Shown here piece after piece: positions 23,801-32,127 of a DNA stretch of 64,000 nt. The notes beneath the pieces were generated by a model. It ran no database searches. It saw nothing but the letters and a program-made list of their open reading frames with translations, and was not told where the DNA came from. Origin of the DNA: Synaphobranchus kaupii (lineage: Eukaryota > Chordata > Actinopteri > Anguilliformes > Synaphobranchidae); the NCBI GenBank assembly GCA_029718625.1, contig CM056380.1, forward strand, positions 113,012,818 to 113,076,817. The letters run 5' to 3'. The position numbers and the translations under genes are program-made. Positions within the stretch are counted from its first letter, which is position 1, and the number at the start of each line of letters is the position of its first letter.

Positions 23801-24999
23801 ATATTAATTCAAGTCTCGACGCAAACCGCAATGTCAGGTACATTGTATACTGTACATGCAAATACTTGTACTCAAAACGTTCAGGCAGTTTTGCATACTT
23901 CCGGGTAGGAGAGGAGTGGTAGTGGGGGAGTGGAGGAAGGGAGGTGGGGAGTGGTAGTGGGGGAGTAGATGTAGGGAGGTGGGGAGTGAAGAATATTGGG
24001 AGGCAGCCCCACCTTTCTGTGAAAGTTTAATGCAGGGCACCTCAACCTTATCCAGAAAGGGCCGGTGTGATCGCAGGCTTTCATTCCAACCAAGCAGTTA
24101 CACGCCTGTTCTACAAATCAAGGTCCTTAGCAAAGACTGTCGTGGTTGATTAGCAGAATCAGGTGTGTAACTGCTTGGTTGGAAGCCTGCACCCACGCCG
24201 GCCCGTCCTGAGCGGTATACTACGAAGCACGGTTACTTAGTTAGCTGGATAACTGCACTTAGTAAAACCCGGAACCATCCCAAATCTGGAACATGGAGTG
24301 AACTAAAAAGAGCTGTTCCCGTTTTTTACTCTGCAGTTATCCAGCTAACTAAGTAATCCTCCTTCGTAGTAAACTCCCCTGGATAAGATTGAGTACCCCC
24401 GGTTTAATGACATTGGCCATTTTTTGCTCACTCAGACAAAACGGCATGGGCTACACCGCTGTTATGGCTCGTCTGGGCGTGTCCATCGCTCCTCTGATCG
24501 CATTGTTGGAGGACACGTGGAAGCTCCTTCCCGAGCTCATTTTTTGCACAGTGGCCATCATCTCTGGCCTAGTGGCTTGTCTTCTGCCCGAGACCAAGAA
24601 TGTGCGTCTGCCAGAGACCATAGAAGACATCGAGCGGGTAAAATGACGGCCATCACTGCTGTCGTAGTACAGGCCAGTCACATGGCAGTTTATTATAAAT
24701 CTACACATAGACCGTACTACACATTGTTTAACACTTGTTAAATGCTGGTGTTCAGATGTATCTTCATAAACACATTTTGATGCAAGTCCAGCAATCAACA
24801 AAATGAACTCATAAAATTGTGGTTGTGGATTTAGAAAGAAAAAAAAACACTTCAACTGTAAAACAAAGTTTAGGCCCTTGTCTTGAATGGGTATTGTGTC
24901 TGGAATTGAGTATGTGTTGTAATTTAATCTGTCCTTTCTTTTAAAATCTGGCAGTCGCTCAAACTCCAGAAGAGACGCAACACTGAAGCCTCTAACTAG
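11206..24999 (+). CDS. slc22a7: SLC22A7-like organic anion transporter, gene A copy 1 (10 exons)
   Basis: Exons: 11206-11586, 13448-13551, 19020-19174, 19773-19941, 20197-20320, 21108-21217, 21841-22055, 22578-22686, 24436-24637, 24955-24999. They sum to 1,614 bases, 537 residues, with phases continuous. Lengths 104, 155, 169, 215 and 109 match the conserved SLC22 pattern. The protein should be a 12-segment plasma-membrane carrier. Segment 1 is at about 17-40. A large extracellular loop (41-130) has Cys49, 84, 109 and 132 and sequons at Asn62, 97, 100 and 117. The DRFGRK motif is at 161-166 and [10 protein letters not shown] at 270-279. By family knowledge, SLC22A7 carries organic anions and nucleotides. 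The LEW/EHR, GFGLNIY and [10 protein letters not shown] segments resemble it most, but the exact paralogue is unsettled. Compared with copy 2 it differs at conserved spots (Ala377, Ser438, Gly443). Confidence 0.88.
11833..11879. repeat. (GCGT)n microsatellite, gene A intron 1
   Basis: About 12 GCGT units. The matching place in unit 2 (39837-39899) is mainly (GT)n. Confidence 0.95.
12013..12028. other. 16-bp perfect palindrome
   Basis: acaatggcgccattgt, self-complementary, in intron 1 of gene A and conserved in unit 2 at 40033-40048. The role is unknown. The core resembles a GGCGCC site. Confidence 0.7.
12313..12624. mobile_element. Fold-back (MITE-like) element in gene A intron 1
   Basis: A 24-base perfect inverted repeat (12328-12351 and 12577-12600) is extended imperfectly to tatcacttt and aagtga at the ends. 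The spacer has no coding capacity. It looks like a non-autonomous DNA transposon, but I could not fix the target-site duplication or superfamily. Confidence 0.55.
12732..12753. repeat. (TA)n microsatellite
   Basis: About 11 TA units, against about 18 in unit 2 (40748-40783). Confidence 0.95.
12754..13447 (+). other. Remainder of gene A intron 1
   Basis: No gene or element is recognised. There are two inverted stretches around ccttaagacgttc...gacgtcttaag (12827-12856) and a short GAT/GGT trinucleotide run near 13290-13315. Confidence 0.5.
13671..14097 (-). repeat. 3' LTR of the gypsy element (internally deleted)
   Basis: About 427 bases matching the 558-base partner at 18175-18732. A segment of about 150 bases that contains the TATA-like region is missing. 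A polypurine tract (AGAAGGGGGGGTCT on the minus strand, about 14098-14112) abuts it, which fixes the border at 14097. Confidence 0.85.
14110..14364 (-). pseudogene. Integrase C-terminal chromodomain
   Basis: 84 open codons with a chromodomain pattern: [11 protein letters not shown], then [20 protein letters not shown] and an ILDHTLI helix. The aromatic residues (Tyr, Trp, Trp) expected to form the methyl-lysine cage are present. Chromodomains of this type direct integration to chromatin marks. The region joining it to integrase (14365-14715) is open only piecewise. Confidence 0.8.
14716..16686 (-). pseudogene. Gypsy pol: reverse transcriptase, RNase H, integrase
   Basis: 656 open codons. The reverse transcriptase has CIDYRALND and [14 protein letters not shown]. 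The active site reads YLDN (16291-16302) where YxDD is expected; the change is also in unit 2. RNase H shows [15 protein letters not shown] and a DRELLAV segment. Integrase keeps the zinc site (HPGIHRTKE...CSTCARNKG), [20 protein letters not shown] and [12 protein letters not shown]. The stretch between VVVDRFSN and VHGLP is about 20 residues shorter than usual in the family. Near 14765 a shared one-base loss shifts the frame, giving the stop at 14716. A TAG stop at 16702-16704 separates it from the protease part in this unit only. Confidence 0.88.
16702..17553 (-). pseudogene. Gypsy protease and start of reverse transcriptase
   Basis: 283 open codons. An aspartic protease core ([15 protein letters not shown]) is followed by an acidic Ser/Glu-rich linker ([16 protein letters not shown]) and the first part of the reverse transcriptase ([16 protein letters not shown]). 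It ends in TAG at 16702-16704, where unit 2 has GAG, so this is a unit 1 nonsense mutation. Confidence 0.85.
17550..18029 (-). pseudogene. Gypsy gag, shortened
   Basis: Starting from the ATG at 18029 (MERPGKGTE) it encodes about 159 residues. There is a Gln-rich coiled-coil-like region ([15 protein letters not shown]), a Pro-rich linker and a capsid-like segment ([20 protein letters not shown], then RALAWADPL). It stops before any CCHC zinc knuckle, which is absent in both units, so gag lost its C-terminal part before the duplication. Confidence 0.75.
18175..18732 (-). repeat. 5' LTR of the gypsy element
   Basis: About 558 bases. On the minus strand there is a TATAAA at 18576-18581. The last bases and about 20 bases of flank are lost compared with unit 2, at a ccat repeat. 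No convincing primer-binding site was seen beside it. Confidence 0.85.
19175..19772 (+). other. Gene A intron 3
   Basis: No element or gene is recognised in this 598-base intron. It is near-identical in unit 2 (47183-47780). Confidence 0.6.
20389..20937 (+). mobile_element. Tc1/mariner remnant, gene A intron 5
   Basis: 549 bases flanked by TA. Terminal repeats start cactatatggccaaaagtat and end with the complement of cactacatggccaaaagtat. The interior reads as the C-terminal part of a Tc1 transposase ([10 protein letters not shown] with the second Asp, and [12 protein letters not shown] near the third catalytic position). The N-terminal DNA-binding part is deleted and frames are broken. Unit 2 copy: 48397-48945. 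Confidence 0.88.
21340..21720 (+). mobile_element. tRNA-derived SINE, gene A intron 6
   Basis: It starts gtgccacggtggcgcagcgg. A perfect A box (tggcgcagcgg, 21349-21359) and a near-perfect B box (ggttcgcgccc, 21407-21417) mark the tRNA-related head. A GC-rich body and an AT-rich tail follow. A related copy lies in the opposite direction in gene B intron 3. Confidence 0.85.
22158..22255 (-). mobile_element. SINE fragment, gene A intron 7
   Basis: The reverse complement of the central part of the SINE seen at 38258-38484 (aggttaagtaccttgctcaa, then ggcagtgtcctagct). Partial copy only. Confidence 0.75.
22837..23434. mobile_element. MITE-like element 1, gene A intron 8
   Basis: The ends are inverted repeats: tgggttcattccaatcgctt on the left against the complement of gtgatcgaaattaacccca on the right, followed by related ccttgc/ccgtcctcg stretches. 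There is no coding capacity. Superfamily uncertain. Confidence 0.55.
23664..24011. mobile_element. MITE-like element 2, gene A intron 8
   Basis: A fold-back with arms of about 50 bases. The left arm contains gtcccaata and ccctcccttcctccac. The right arm is its approximate reverse complement (gtggaggaagggagg, then aatattgggaggc). In unit 2 the first 25 or so bases of the left arm are missing. Confidence 0.6.
24035..24400. mobile_element. MITE-like element 3 (outer), gene A intron 8
   Basis: The ends are ctcaaccttatccag on the left and ctggataagattgag on the right. Inner arms (aaccaagcagttacac / gtgtaactgcttggtt) make a strong fold-back. Its right arm is split by element 4. Confidence 0.7.
24211..24377. 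mobile_element. MITE-like element 4, nested in element 3
   Basis: 167 bases with arms of about 40 bases: tactacgaagcacggttac and agctggataactgca pair with tgcagttatccagct and cttcgtagta. It is flanked by cctg on both sides (24207-24210 and 24378-24381), a candidate target-site duplication inside the right arm of element 3. Confidence 0.7.
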
Positions 25000-25804
25000 T
25001 GGTGGAGATGAGAGCGGAGGCTGAATACCTGGTTACCATCAAGCCCTTGTGTTTCAGGAACCAACCAGTATGGGGGGGGGGGGGGGGGGGGGGGGCAGTC
25101 TCTGACTACACCTGAACCACCGTAAACGAATGCCCTGTATCCTGAGCTTTGAATAATCAACTGTATGTTGTGTGCGATCTGTATGCAAGTTAAGCTAAAG
25201 GACAGATTCACCCCCATTCTATTAGTACACATGTTGTTACTTGTGTTTATTGTGGTAGTGATGTATACCAAATGTACCTTGTTTGTTTGATTTTCATACT
25301 TTAAATGGACCGTTTTTAGATTACTGTAGTGCTGAGTAGTCTCCTGATTTGGCACTGTTCCACTATTCCCATCAGGTTTTTTCACTGGGCTCTCATAGAG
25401 ATTGTGCACTATGCACAAATGGCTATCTTACACTGCCTTTGGAGATCAAGTGTAAATATGAATATCATATTGAAGTGCCAGCTTGCTCAATTGACATTTG
25501 TGCTCTTGTGTATATATACGTATATAAATTGCTTTATCATCTGCAGACAGTAAAAATTCCACTTTTTGTTTATGGGTGACTTTTGTCCATACAACTGCAT
25601 AGACAATTAACTATTGCAGTGAATGTAACTCAATTAACTTAATTAGACCCCTGACTGTGTTGCTAGGTAGAGTTCAATATACAGTTTAAACATGTGCCCT
25701 GGGAGTCTGGGACCCAATCATCCCCTCTCCAACCCAGCAGAGGGCAGCAGTGAGTCTTCTCTGAGAACCTCTGATCAAGGATAATGGTTTTGATCGCGCA
25801 TATA
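25000..25804 (+). other. 3' flank of gene A
   Basis: The presumed 3' untranslated region and intergenic sequence. It contains the G run at 25072-25095. I saw no clear AATAAA signal, so the transcript end is undefined. No other gene or element is recognised. Confidence 0.5.
25072..25095 (+). repeat. Run of 24 G in gene A 3' flank
   Basis: An uninterrupted G run about 75 bases after the stop codon; 20 G in unit 2. It could form a G-quadruplex in the transcript. The length is prone to sequencing error. Confidence 0.85.
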
Positions 25805-26721
25805 CAGATCCTTTCCAAAAAATTTGAATATCATGGAAAAGTTTTTTTTTTTCCATAATTCCATTCAAAAAGTGAAACTTTCATAGATTATAGATTCATT
25901 ACACACAAAGTGAAATATTTCTAGCCTTTATTTGTTTCATTTTTCATAATTTTGGCTTACAGCTCCAGAAAACCCCCAAAACAGTATTTCAAAAAATGAG
26001 AATAGTGTGTCGAAAATCAGCATTTACTTCAGTTATTTCAGAGAATTAATGTTTTAGACTGAGTGTCACACTCTGTACGTGGTGGTTTTTGAAGCACTGA
26101 CTCCAGCCTCAGTCCACTCCCTCTGCATCTCTGCCAAATTTTGGAATCGTCTTTGCTTGACAATCCGCTGAAGCCTACGGTCATCTCTTTTGCTTGTGCA
26201 CCTTCTCCTGCCACATTTTTCCCTTCCACTAAACTTTCTATTGATATGCTTGGACACTGCACTCTGTGAACAGCCAGCCTCCTTAGCGATGACCTTTTGT
26301 GGCTTACCCATCTTCTGGAGGGTGTCAATGATGGTCTTCTGGCCAATTGTCAAGTCTGCAGTCTTCCCCATACTGAACCAAACTGAGATACCTGTCCAAT
26401 ATAACGACACACCTGTAGACAAACTTTGCAGGTGTTTTGAGTAAATTAGATGATTAGAGTGTGACACTCAGTCTAAAACATTCATTCTCTGAAATAACTG
26501 AAGTAAATGCTGATTTTCGACACACTATTCTAATTTCTTGAAATACTGTTTTGGGGGTTTTCTGGAGCTGTAAGCCAAAATTATGAAAAATGAAACAAAG
26601 GCTAGAAATATTTAACTTTGTGTGTAATTAATCTATAATCTATGAAAGTTTCACTTTTTGAATGGAATTATGGAAAAAAAAAAACTTTTCCATGATATTC
26701 AAATTTTTTGGAAAGGATCTG
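25805..26721 (-). mobile_element. Tc1-like element with long terminal repeats
   Basis: 917 bases flanked by TA. Terminal inverted repeats of about 260 bases start cagatcctttccaaaaaatt and end with the complement. Between them, the minus strand from about 26367 encodes the N-terminal DNA-binding part of a Tc1 transposase (MGKTADLTIGQKTIIDTLQK, then KEAGCSQSAVSKHINRKFSG and TSKRDDRRLQRIV). The catalytic domain is missing. An internally deleted, non-autonomous copy. Confidence 0.88.
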
Positions 26722-26723
26722 TA

Positions 26724-27266
26724 CACTGCCTGGCCAAAAAAAAAGTCGCCGTTGCACCCGTCATGCATAGTGCCCACTGTACAAACCTCTGGAGGTAGTG
26801 TTAAGATCTGGGGTTGCTTCAATTGGTCAGGTCTAGGCTCAGCAACGTTATGCAGCAATAAAATTAAGTCAGCTGAGTACCTGAATGTACTGAATGACCA
26901 GGTTATCCTATCAATGGGCATATTCCAGGAAGACAATGCCAAGATTCATCGGGCTCAAATTGTGAAAGAGCGGATCAGGGAGCATGAGGAATCATTTTCA
27001 CACATGAATTGGCCACCAGAGTCCTGACCTTAACCCCATTGAAAGTCTTTGGGGTGTGCTGGAGAAGACGTTACAGAGTGGTTCGACTCTCCCGTCGTCA
27101 ATACAAGATCTCGGCCAAAAATTAATGCAACTCTGGACAGAAATAAATGTTGTGACGTTGCATAAGGTTGTCGAAACAATGCCACGACGAATGCGCGCCA
27201 TAATGAAGGCTATAGGTGGTCCAACGAAATATTAGCGTGTGCGACTTTTTTTTTGGCCAGGCAGTG
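26724..27266 (+). mobile_element. Tc1-like element adjoining the previous one
   Basis: 543 bases. Terminal repeats cactgcctggccaaaaaaaa and the complement, ending ggccaggcagtg, flanked by TA. The interior is the catalytic part of a transposase ([27 protein letters not shown] with the second Asp, then a degenerated NWPPES/LNPIESLW region across a frameshift). The TA at 26722-26723 is shared with the preceding element. Confidence 0.88.
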
Positions 27267-27604
27267 TATAAAGGATGCTATCCAGTTCACTCTGGGGTGA
27301 AAGTCAGCTAGTACTTTATTATAATGTATATCTTTAGATCTCATTATTTTTATTTTAAAATAAACTTGTTAATGATGAATCCCATAATTCTGTATTCTTC
27401 TGTTCAGCATGATTAGGCTAACAAGTTAGCTGTGTGCAATAACCTAGAAGGTGTACTATGGGAGTATGTCGTATAACATTAGCTAGATACATTAGTTTGG
27501 TATTCTATGGTTTAATATGGACTCACTGTACTGGATCAGTAATGCAGTAATTATTAACAATCTTTTTTTTCTTATTGCACATAACAAATATTAGTATCAT
27601 ATTG

Positions 27605-27775
27605 GACTCTAAATTGCCCATAAGAATGAGTGTGTGAGTGAATGGTGTGTGTGCCCTGGATTGGCGGCCTGTCCAGGGTGTATTCCTGCCTCTCGCCCAA
27701 TGCATGCTGGGATAGGCTCCAGCACCGATCATGACCCTGACCAGGAATAAGCGGGTTAGATAATGGACGGATGGA
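27605..27775 (+). mobile_element. LINE/SINE-type dispersed repeat with ATGG tail
   Basis: The familiar teleost repeat containing ggcggcctgtccagggtgta, catgctgggataggctccag and an ending in atggacggatgga. Taken as the 3' part of an L2-type element. No coding part is present. Confidence 0.6.
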
Positions 27776-29123
27776 GTATCGTATCGTGTACCACGTTTTG
27801 CGTACCTTTGGACAAAACAAACCAGTTAGGCACTAGGTTCTCTTTTTTCCCCCATTACAATTATACATTAACTTGGCTGTCTCATATTCACTGTAGTGCT
27901 AGTTTATAAACAATATAATTTTACAGAGACTATAAGAGTATAATGCAATTTAATTCATGATAAATGTTTTTTTAATCTTTTAGTCTGTTCTTACTGATTT
28001 TACACAGTATGTTGAAGTCAACATTATTACCTCAAATAATTTCACGTAGTGAGATGAAATGCAACAAGTTATTTCTCTTTTGAGAATGTTTTTCAGTAAA
28101 GTTGCCATATTCCACTGTATATTATAAAGTATATAATTAAATGTTTTTGTAAGACATTTATGGTGCCAATCTTTTTGATAGTCACAGAACAAGATAAGTG
28201 ACTATCAAAAAAATTTAAGGCTATAGATATAGCATTTTTATGGAGACACATTTTTTTTAACAAATAATACATGAAAGATGCAGAATAAAAGTATTGTTTT
28301 TCCATAAAAATAAGTCTTGATTATGATTACAAAAGTTGTTTTAAAAACAAACACATATTTGTGAACCACTTATTTTTATTTGTGAACCAGTTAGGCTACA
28401 TTTGTTAATGAACCAGTTGCATTTGTCTGTTCGGTGGAGATTTGTTTGTGAGTGAAAACATTTGTGAACCAATTATTTTGTTAGTAAGTTACGACTCATT
28501 TTATTTGTGGAAGGTTCACGCTATTTATTTATTTACTAATGAGACAACAATAGGCTACCCCCAAGTTGACGCTAGCTATTTTCCACAATAATTATTCTAT
28601 CATTTCTACCATGGTGGCTCCGTAGCAGCTGGACGCTTCTACCTTGAGGAAACGGAAATCAGAACATGACACCATAAACTTTAAAATCGAGACCAATTAC
28701 ATTTTTTTTGTAATTTTATGTTTAAAATCAGTCAGTAAAACGAATAACCATTTATTTCTGTTTATAAAACGGAAAACCACTGGCCAAAAAGTACACGTAC
28801 GTAAACAAATATATGATGGTTAAACATAAGCCAGTTTTATCATATCCAACGAAAAGCGGATGAATGCACGTTTGTACTCCAGTCTGACCGACCTTTACGA
28901 GTGAGAACATCGGTGTAGCCTATATATGGACAAGCAGGCGAATTAATTCTATGACTCTAGTCATCTGCCGTTACCGGTTTTTATTCAGCACTCAATCAAT
29001 CTCCTTGACCATGACATGGCTAAACTGAACATCGACTCGTACAGCAGGATGCCTAACCAGCTGGAGGCATTATTGTTAGGCTATTTGGCGTTCTGCTTCT
29101 CATGTCAATAAACTTTGATTAAA
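27776..29123 (+). promoter_or_regulatory. Intergenic region and 5' flank of gene B
   Basis: AT-rich. It contains degenerate repeats of ttgtgaacca(gtt) near 28360-28480. A TATA-like tatatat occurs at 28921-28927, about 200 bases before the start codon. A short upstream frame starts with ATG at 29102 and stops (TAA, 29120-29122) one base before the gene B ATG. No other gene is recognised. Confidence 0.35.
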
Positions 29124-30381
29124 ATGAAGTTTGAACATGTCCTGGCTGAAACCGATGGCTTCGGAAGGTTTCAGATTATCATAGTATGCCTCGTCTTTGT
29201 GGCACGGCTTACGCTACCTTTTCAGTTCTTAGTTCACAACTTCATCGCAGCCGCAATCGACCACCGCTGTGATATCGGCGGTGTGGTTGACGGGGAAGTC
29301 TTTGCGAATCTGACCCAGGATCAGCGACTAACCGTCAGTATTCCAGCAGAGAACGATGGGAGTCTGAGTTCTTGTAAAATGTTCAGGGAACCTCAGTTCC
29401 ACCTGCTGTACAACTCTTCCAACGCTACTGAGGTACCTACCGTCTCATGTCAATATGGATGGGTGTATGACACAAGCACCTTTTCTTCAACTTTAGCAAC
29501 GGAGGTAATCCTCTTTTTGGTACATTTTGTGTGTGACTTGTCTTTAAAGGAGGCTAGTATCAGATAATGCCTGACATTTTCACAGATGTGTCAAATATGA
29601 GCTTAAAAATATAGTCAAATGTCAAATAAATAAAAACTTTTAATTATATTGCTATTCATACCCCTTTCATTTACTATTATTGTCATGTTCATTGTTATTT
29701 GCTAGGCAATGGGACATATCAAGCATTTACATTACAGGGGTAAACAAGCTTTCTCAGAATTCAATAAAGCTAGTGAATTTTGACGCCAAATCATAAGGCT
29801 CTTAAATTATTCATTTCACTAATTAAATAACCTGCCTGGTTAGATAGCATAAATAATAATTTTAAAAAACATTTTATCATAATTTAAACTGAGATTATTT
29901 AATATAGTTGCAATATATTTTAAATTTCTCTCTCTCAAAGTGGGACTTGGTTTGTGACAAGAGAAGCCTGAGTAAAGCTACTGCTACCATTTTCTTTGTT
30001 GGAGTGATGATCGGTGCTGTGGTATTTGGCAGCCTCAGTGACAGGTAACCTTTCAATAGACAAAAATAAAATCAGTAAATTCTACTTACTTGTCTTTTTC
30101 CCCACTTTATTTGCTGTGTGAACCAGAGTGCCTTTGTCACTTTAACATTTTCATAATCATTTTAATTTTCACACAGTTTCTGCTGATTCATGGGGCATGT
30201 GTGTGTGTGCAATATTTCACATAAACATTGAGCATTAGAATGGTGTAGGCTAGTATAGTGTGGGCTAGTGAGATATTTGTGCATATAATGCTTAGAGAAG
30301 TGGGCGTGCAGCTTACAGATCCCAGTTGGAGAATCTATTTTAATCATGTATAAAACTCTTTATGGTGCGATCATAGAATTT

Positions 30382-30411
30382 TGTGTGTGTGTGTATGTGT
30401 GTGTGCATGTG

Positions 30412-30498
<87 letters not shown>
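30382..30498. repeat. (GT)n microsatellite, gene B intron 2
   Basis: A long, partly interrupted GT run. It is shorter and more interrupted in unit 2. Cys-Val repeat proteins read from it are artefacts. Confidence 0.95.
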
Positions 30499-30499
<1 letters not shown>

Positions 30500-31240
30500 T
30501 AATAATAAAAATCTCCCAAATGCTACATTTCATGCTTGGCACACGTGTGCATTATAACAGTTATACTTATACTTCTACTATCCTTAGACTACCTCAAACT
30601 GGCTTAACCATTCATGTTTGCAGATATGACAGGAAGTCGATGCTGTTGGTGTCCTATTTGTCAGGGATGGTCTTTGGACTGGCCAGCACTTTTTCATCCT
30701 CCTTCCTGATGTTCGCAATAATGAGGTTTTTCACTGGGTTCGGATTCACTGGGATCACCATTATTTCTAACGTCCTCAGTGAGTAGATCCACCTCTTTAC
30801 ACGAATCCATGTTTTAGTGCAGTTCCAAATGAAATGCTGTTAGCGTGTGAACCCTGTCAATCCACCACTGTCTTCTATCCATAAAATCCCAGGGAAAGGC
30901 CAACAAAAGAATACACATTTGAAACATTAGAGAAGGAAAAAGCACATTCGGAATTGCGTGTACAAAACTGTGCGTTGATATTGAAAAGTTGCAAATCGTG
31001 ACCATTAATAAATGAAGGCAAATTAACAAAAAGGGATCCAATGATGCAGACTGTTGTAGATATATACTGGGAATTGTGTTAAAAAACATGAAGAAGTACA
31101 TCTGTTCTACGAGACTGGTGTGTAGGATATCTTGTATTTAGATTATGGTCTTTGAGAGAGCGACAATGTAATTGTATCAGGCAAGCTTGTTCATAATACA
31201 TACAATATTACATGTTGCCTGCTCCTCTATCTCTATCTCT

Positions 31241-31265
31241 AACTCACTCACTCACTCACTCACTC

Positions 31266-31312
<47 letters not shown>

Positions 31313-31553
31313 CACTCACTCACTCACTCACTCACTCACTCACTCACTCACTCACTAACTCACTCACTCACTCACTCACTCACTCACTCACTCACTAACT
31401 CACTAACTCAGTCACTAACTCAGTCACTAACTCAGTCACTAACTCACTCACTCACTCACTAACTCACTCACCCACTAACTCACTCACTAACTCACTCACT
31501 AACTCACTCACTAACTCACTCACTAACTCACTCACTCACTCACTCACTCACTC
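31241..31553. repeat. (ACTC)n / (AACT)n microsatellite, gene B intron 3
   Basis: About 310 bases of tetranucleotide repeat, including a pure (AACT)n block that unit 2 lacks. Confidence 0.95.
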
Positions 31554-31904
31554 GCAATCTAGGGTGTTGCTTCTCTGCGAGGAGTTTATTACCTTTGAGG
31601 ATACTCAGAACAGGAAGTGGTTTAGGGCCCAGCATGGCTTAGGATAGCTTATGGTTCAATGGTTCATGGTTTCATTTTGGTGGGAAGTTTGAATGCCCAT
31701 TTGGAACATTTAATTGAAATAATGCATTTAAAGTCTAAATGTCTATAGTGATAATGTTTGGACTTAAGAATTTCCAAAAAAAACTATCACCGTATGTTGT
31801 TAAAAGCAGGAGCAAATTTTTCCTTTTATTGTGATGGTATTCAGTATATTCATATTCATGTTTTGTGTCTTTTAAAAGAGGCTAAACCGATTCATATTTT
31901 ATTC

Positions 31905-32127
31905 TTTTTTTATTTTTGTTTCCCATTTTCTCCCAATTTGGTAGCCAATTGAACCCCTATTCTAATTCAATCCCCCCCATGTAGCAACTGCTAGAGAATC
32001 ACCGCTACACAACCCCATCAGCCGGTGGTAGGAAAGAGGAAGCCACGTCCTCTTCAGGGCACGACTCCTCGTGCTCCTGACTGTGATTCCAACCCGCACA
32101 GGGCCGTTCTGTGCGCAGCGATTCTCT
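31905..32127 (-). mobile_element. SINE (reverse), gene B intron 3
   Basis: The reverse complement of the body and tail of the SINE in gene A intron 6 (shared cacgtcctcttcagggc, ctcccaatttggtagcc type segments). The tRNA-like head is missing, cut where the Tc1-like element begins. Confidence 0.7.

Noticed and set aside
23097..24093. Several short frames in gene A intron 8
   Set aside because: They fall inside fold-back elements and have no conserved domain.
26066..26467. Stand-alone DNA-binding gene
   Set aside because: It is the N-terminal piece of a Tc1 transposase lying between the element's terminal repeats.
28093..28305. Short frames between genes A and B
   Set aside because: AT-rich, no domain and not conserved in frame between the two units (an indel changes them in unit 2).
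30346..30786. 146-codon frame covering gene B exon 3
   Set aside because: Its first half is the (GT)n microsatellite read as Cys-Val. Only the exon 3 part is coding, in the spliced gene.
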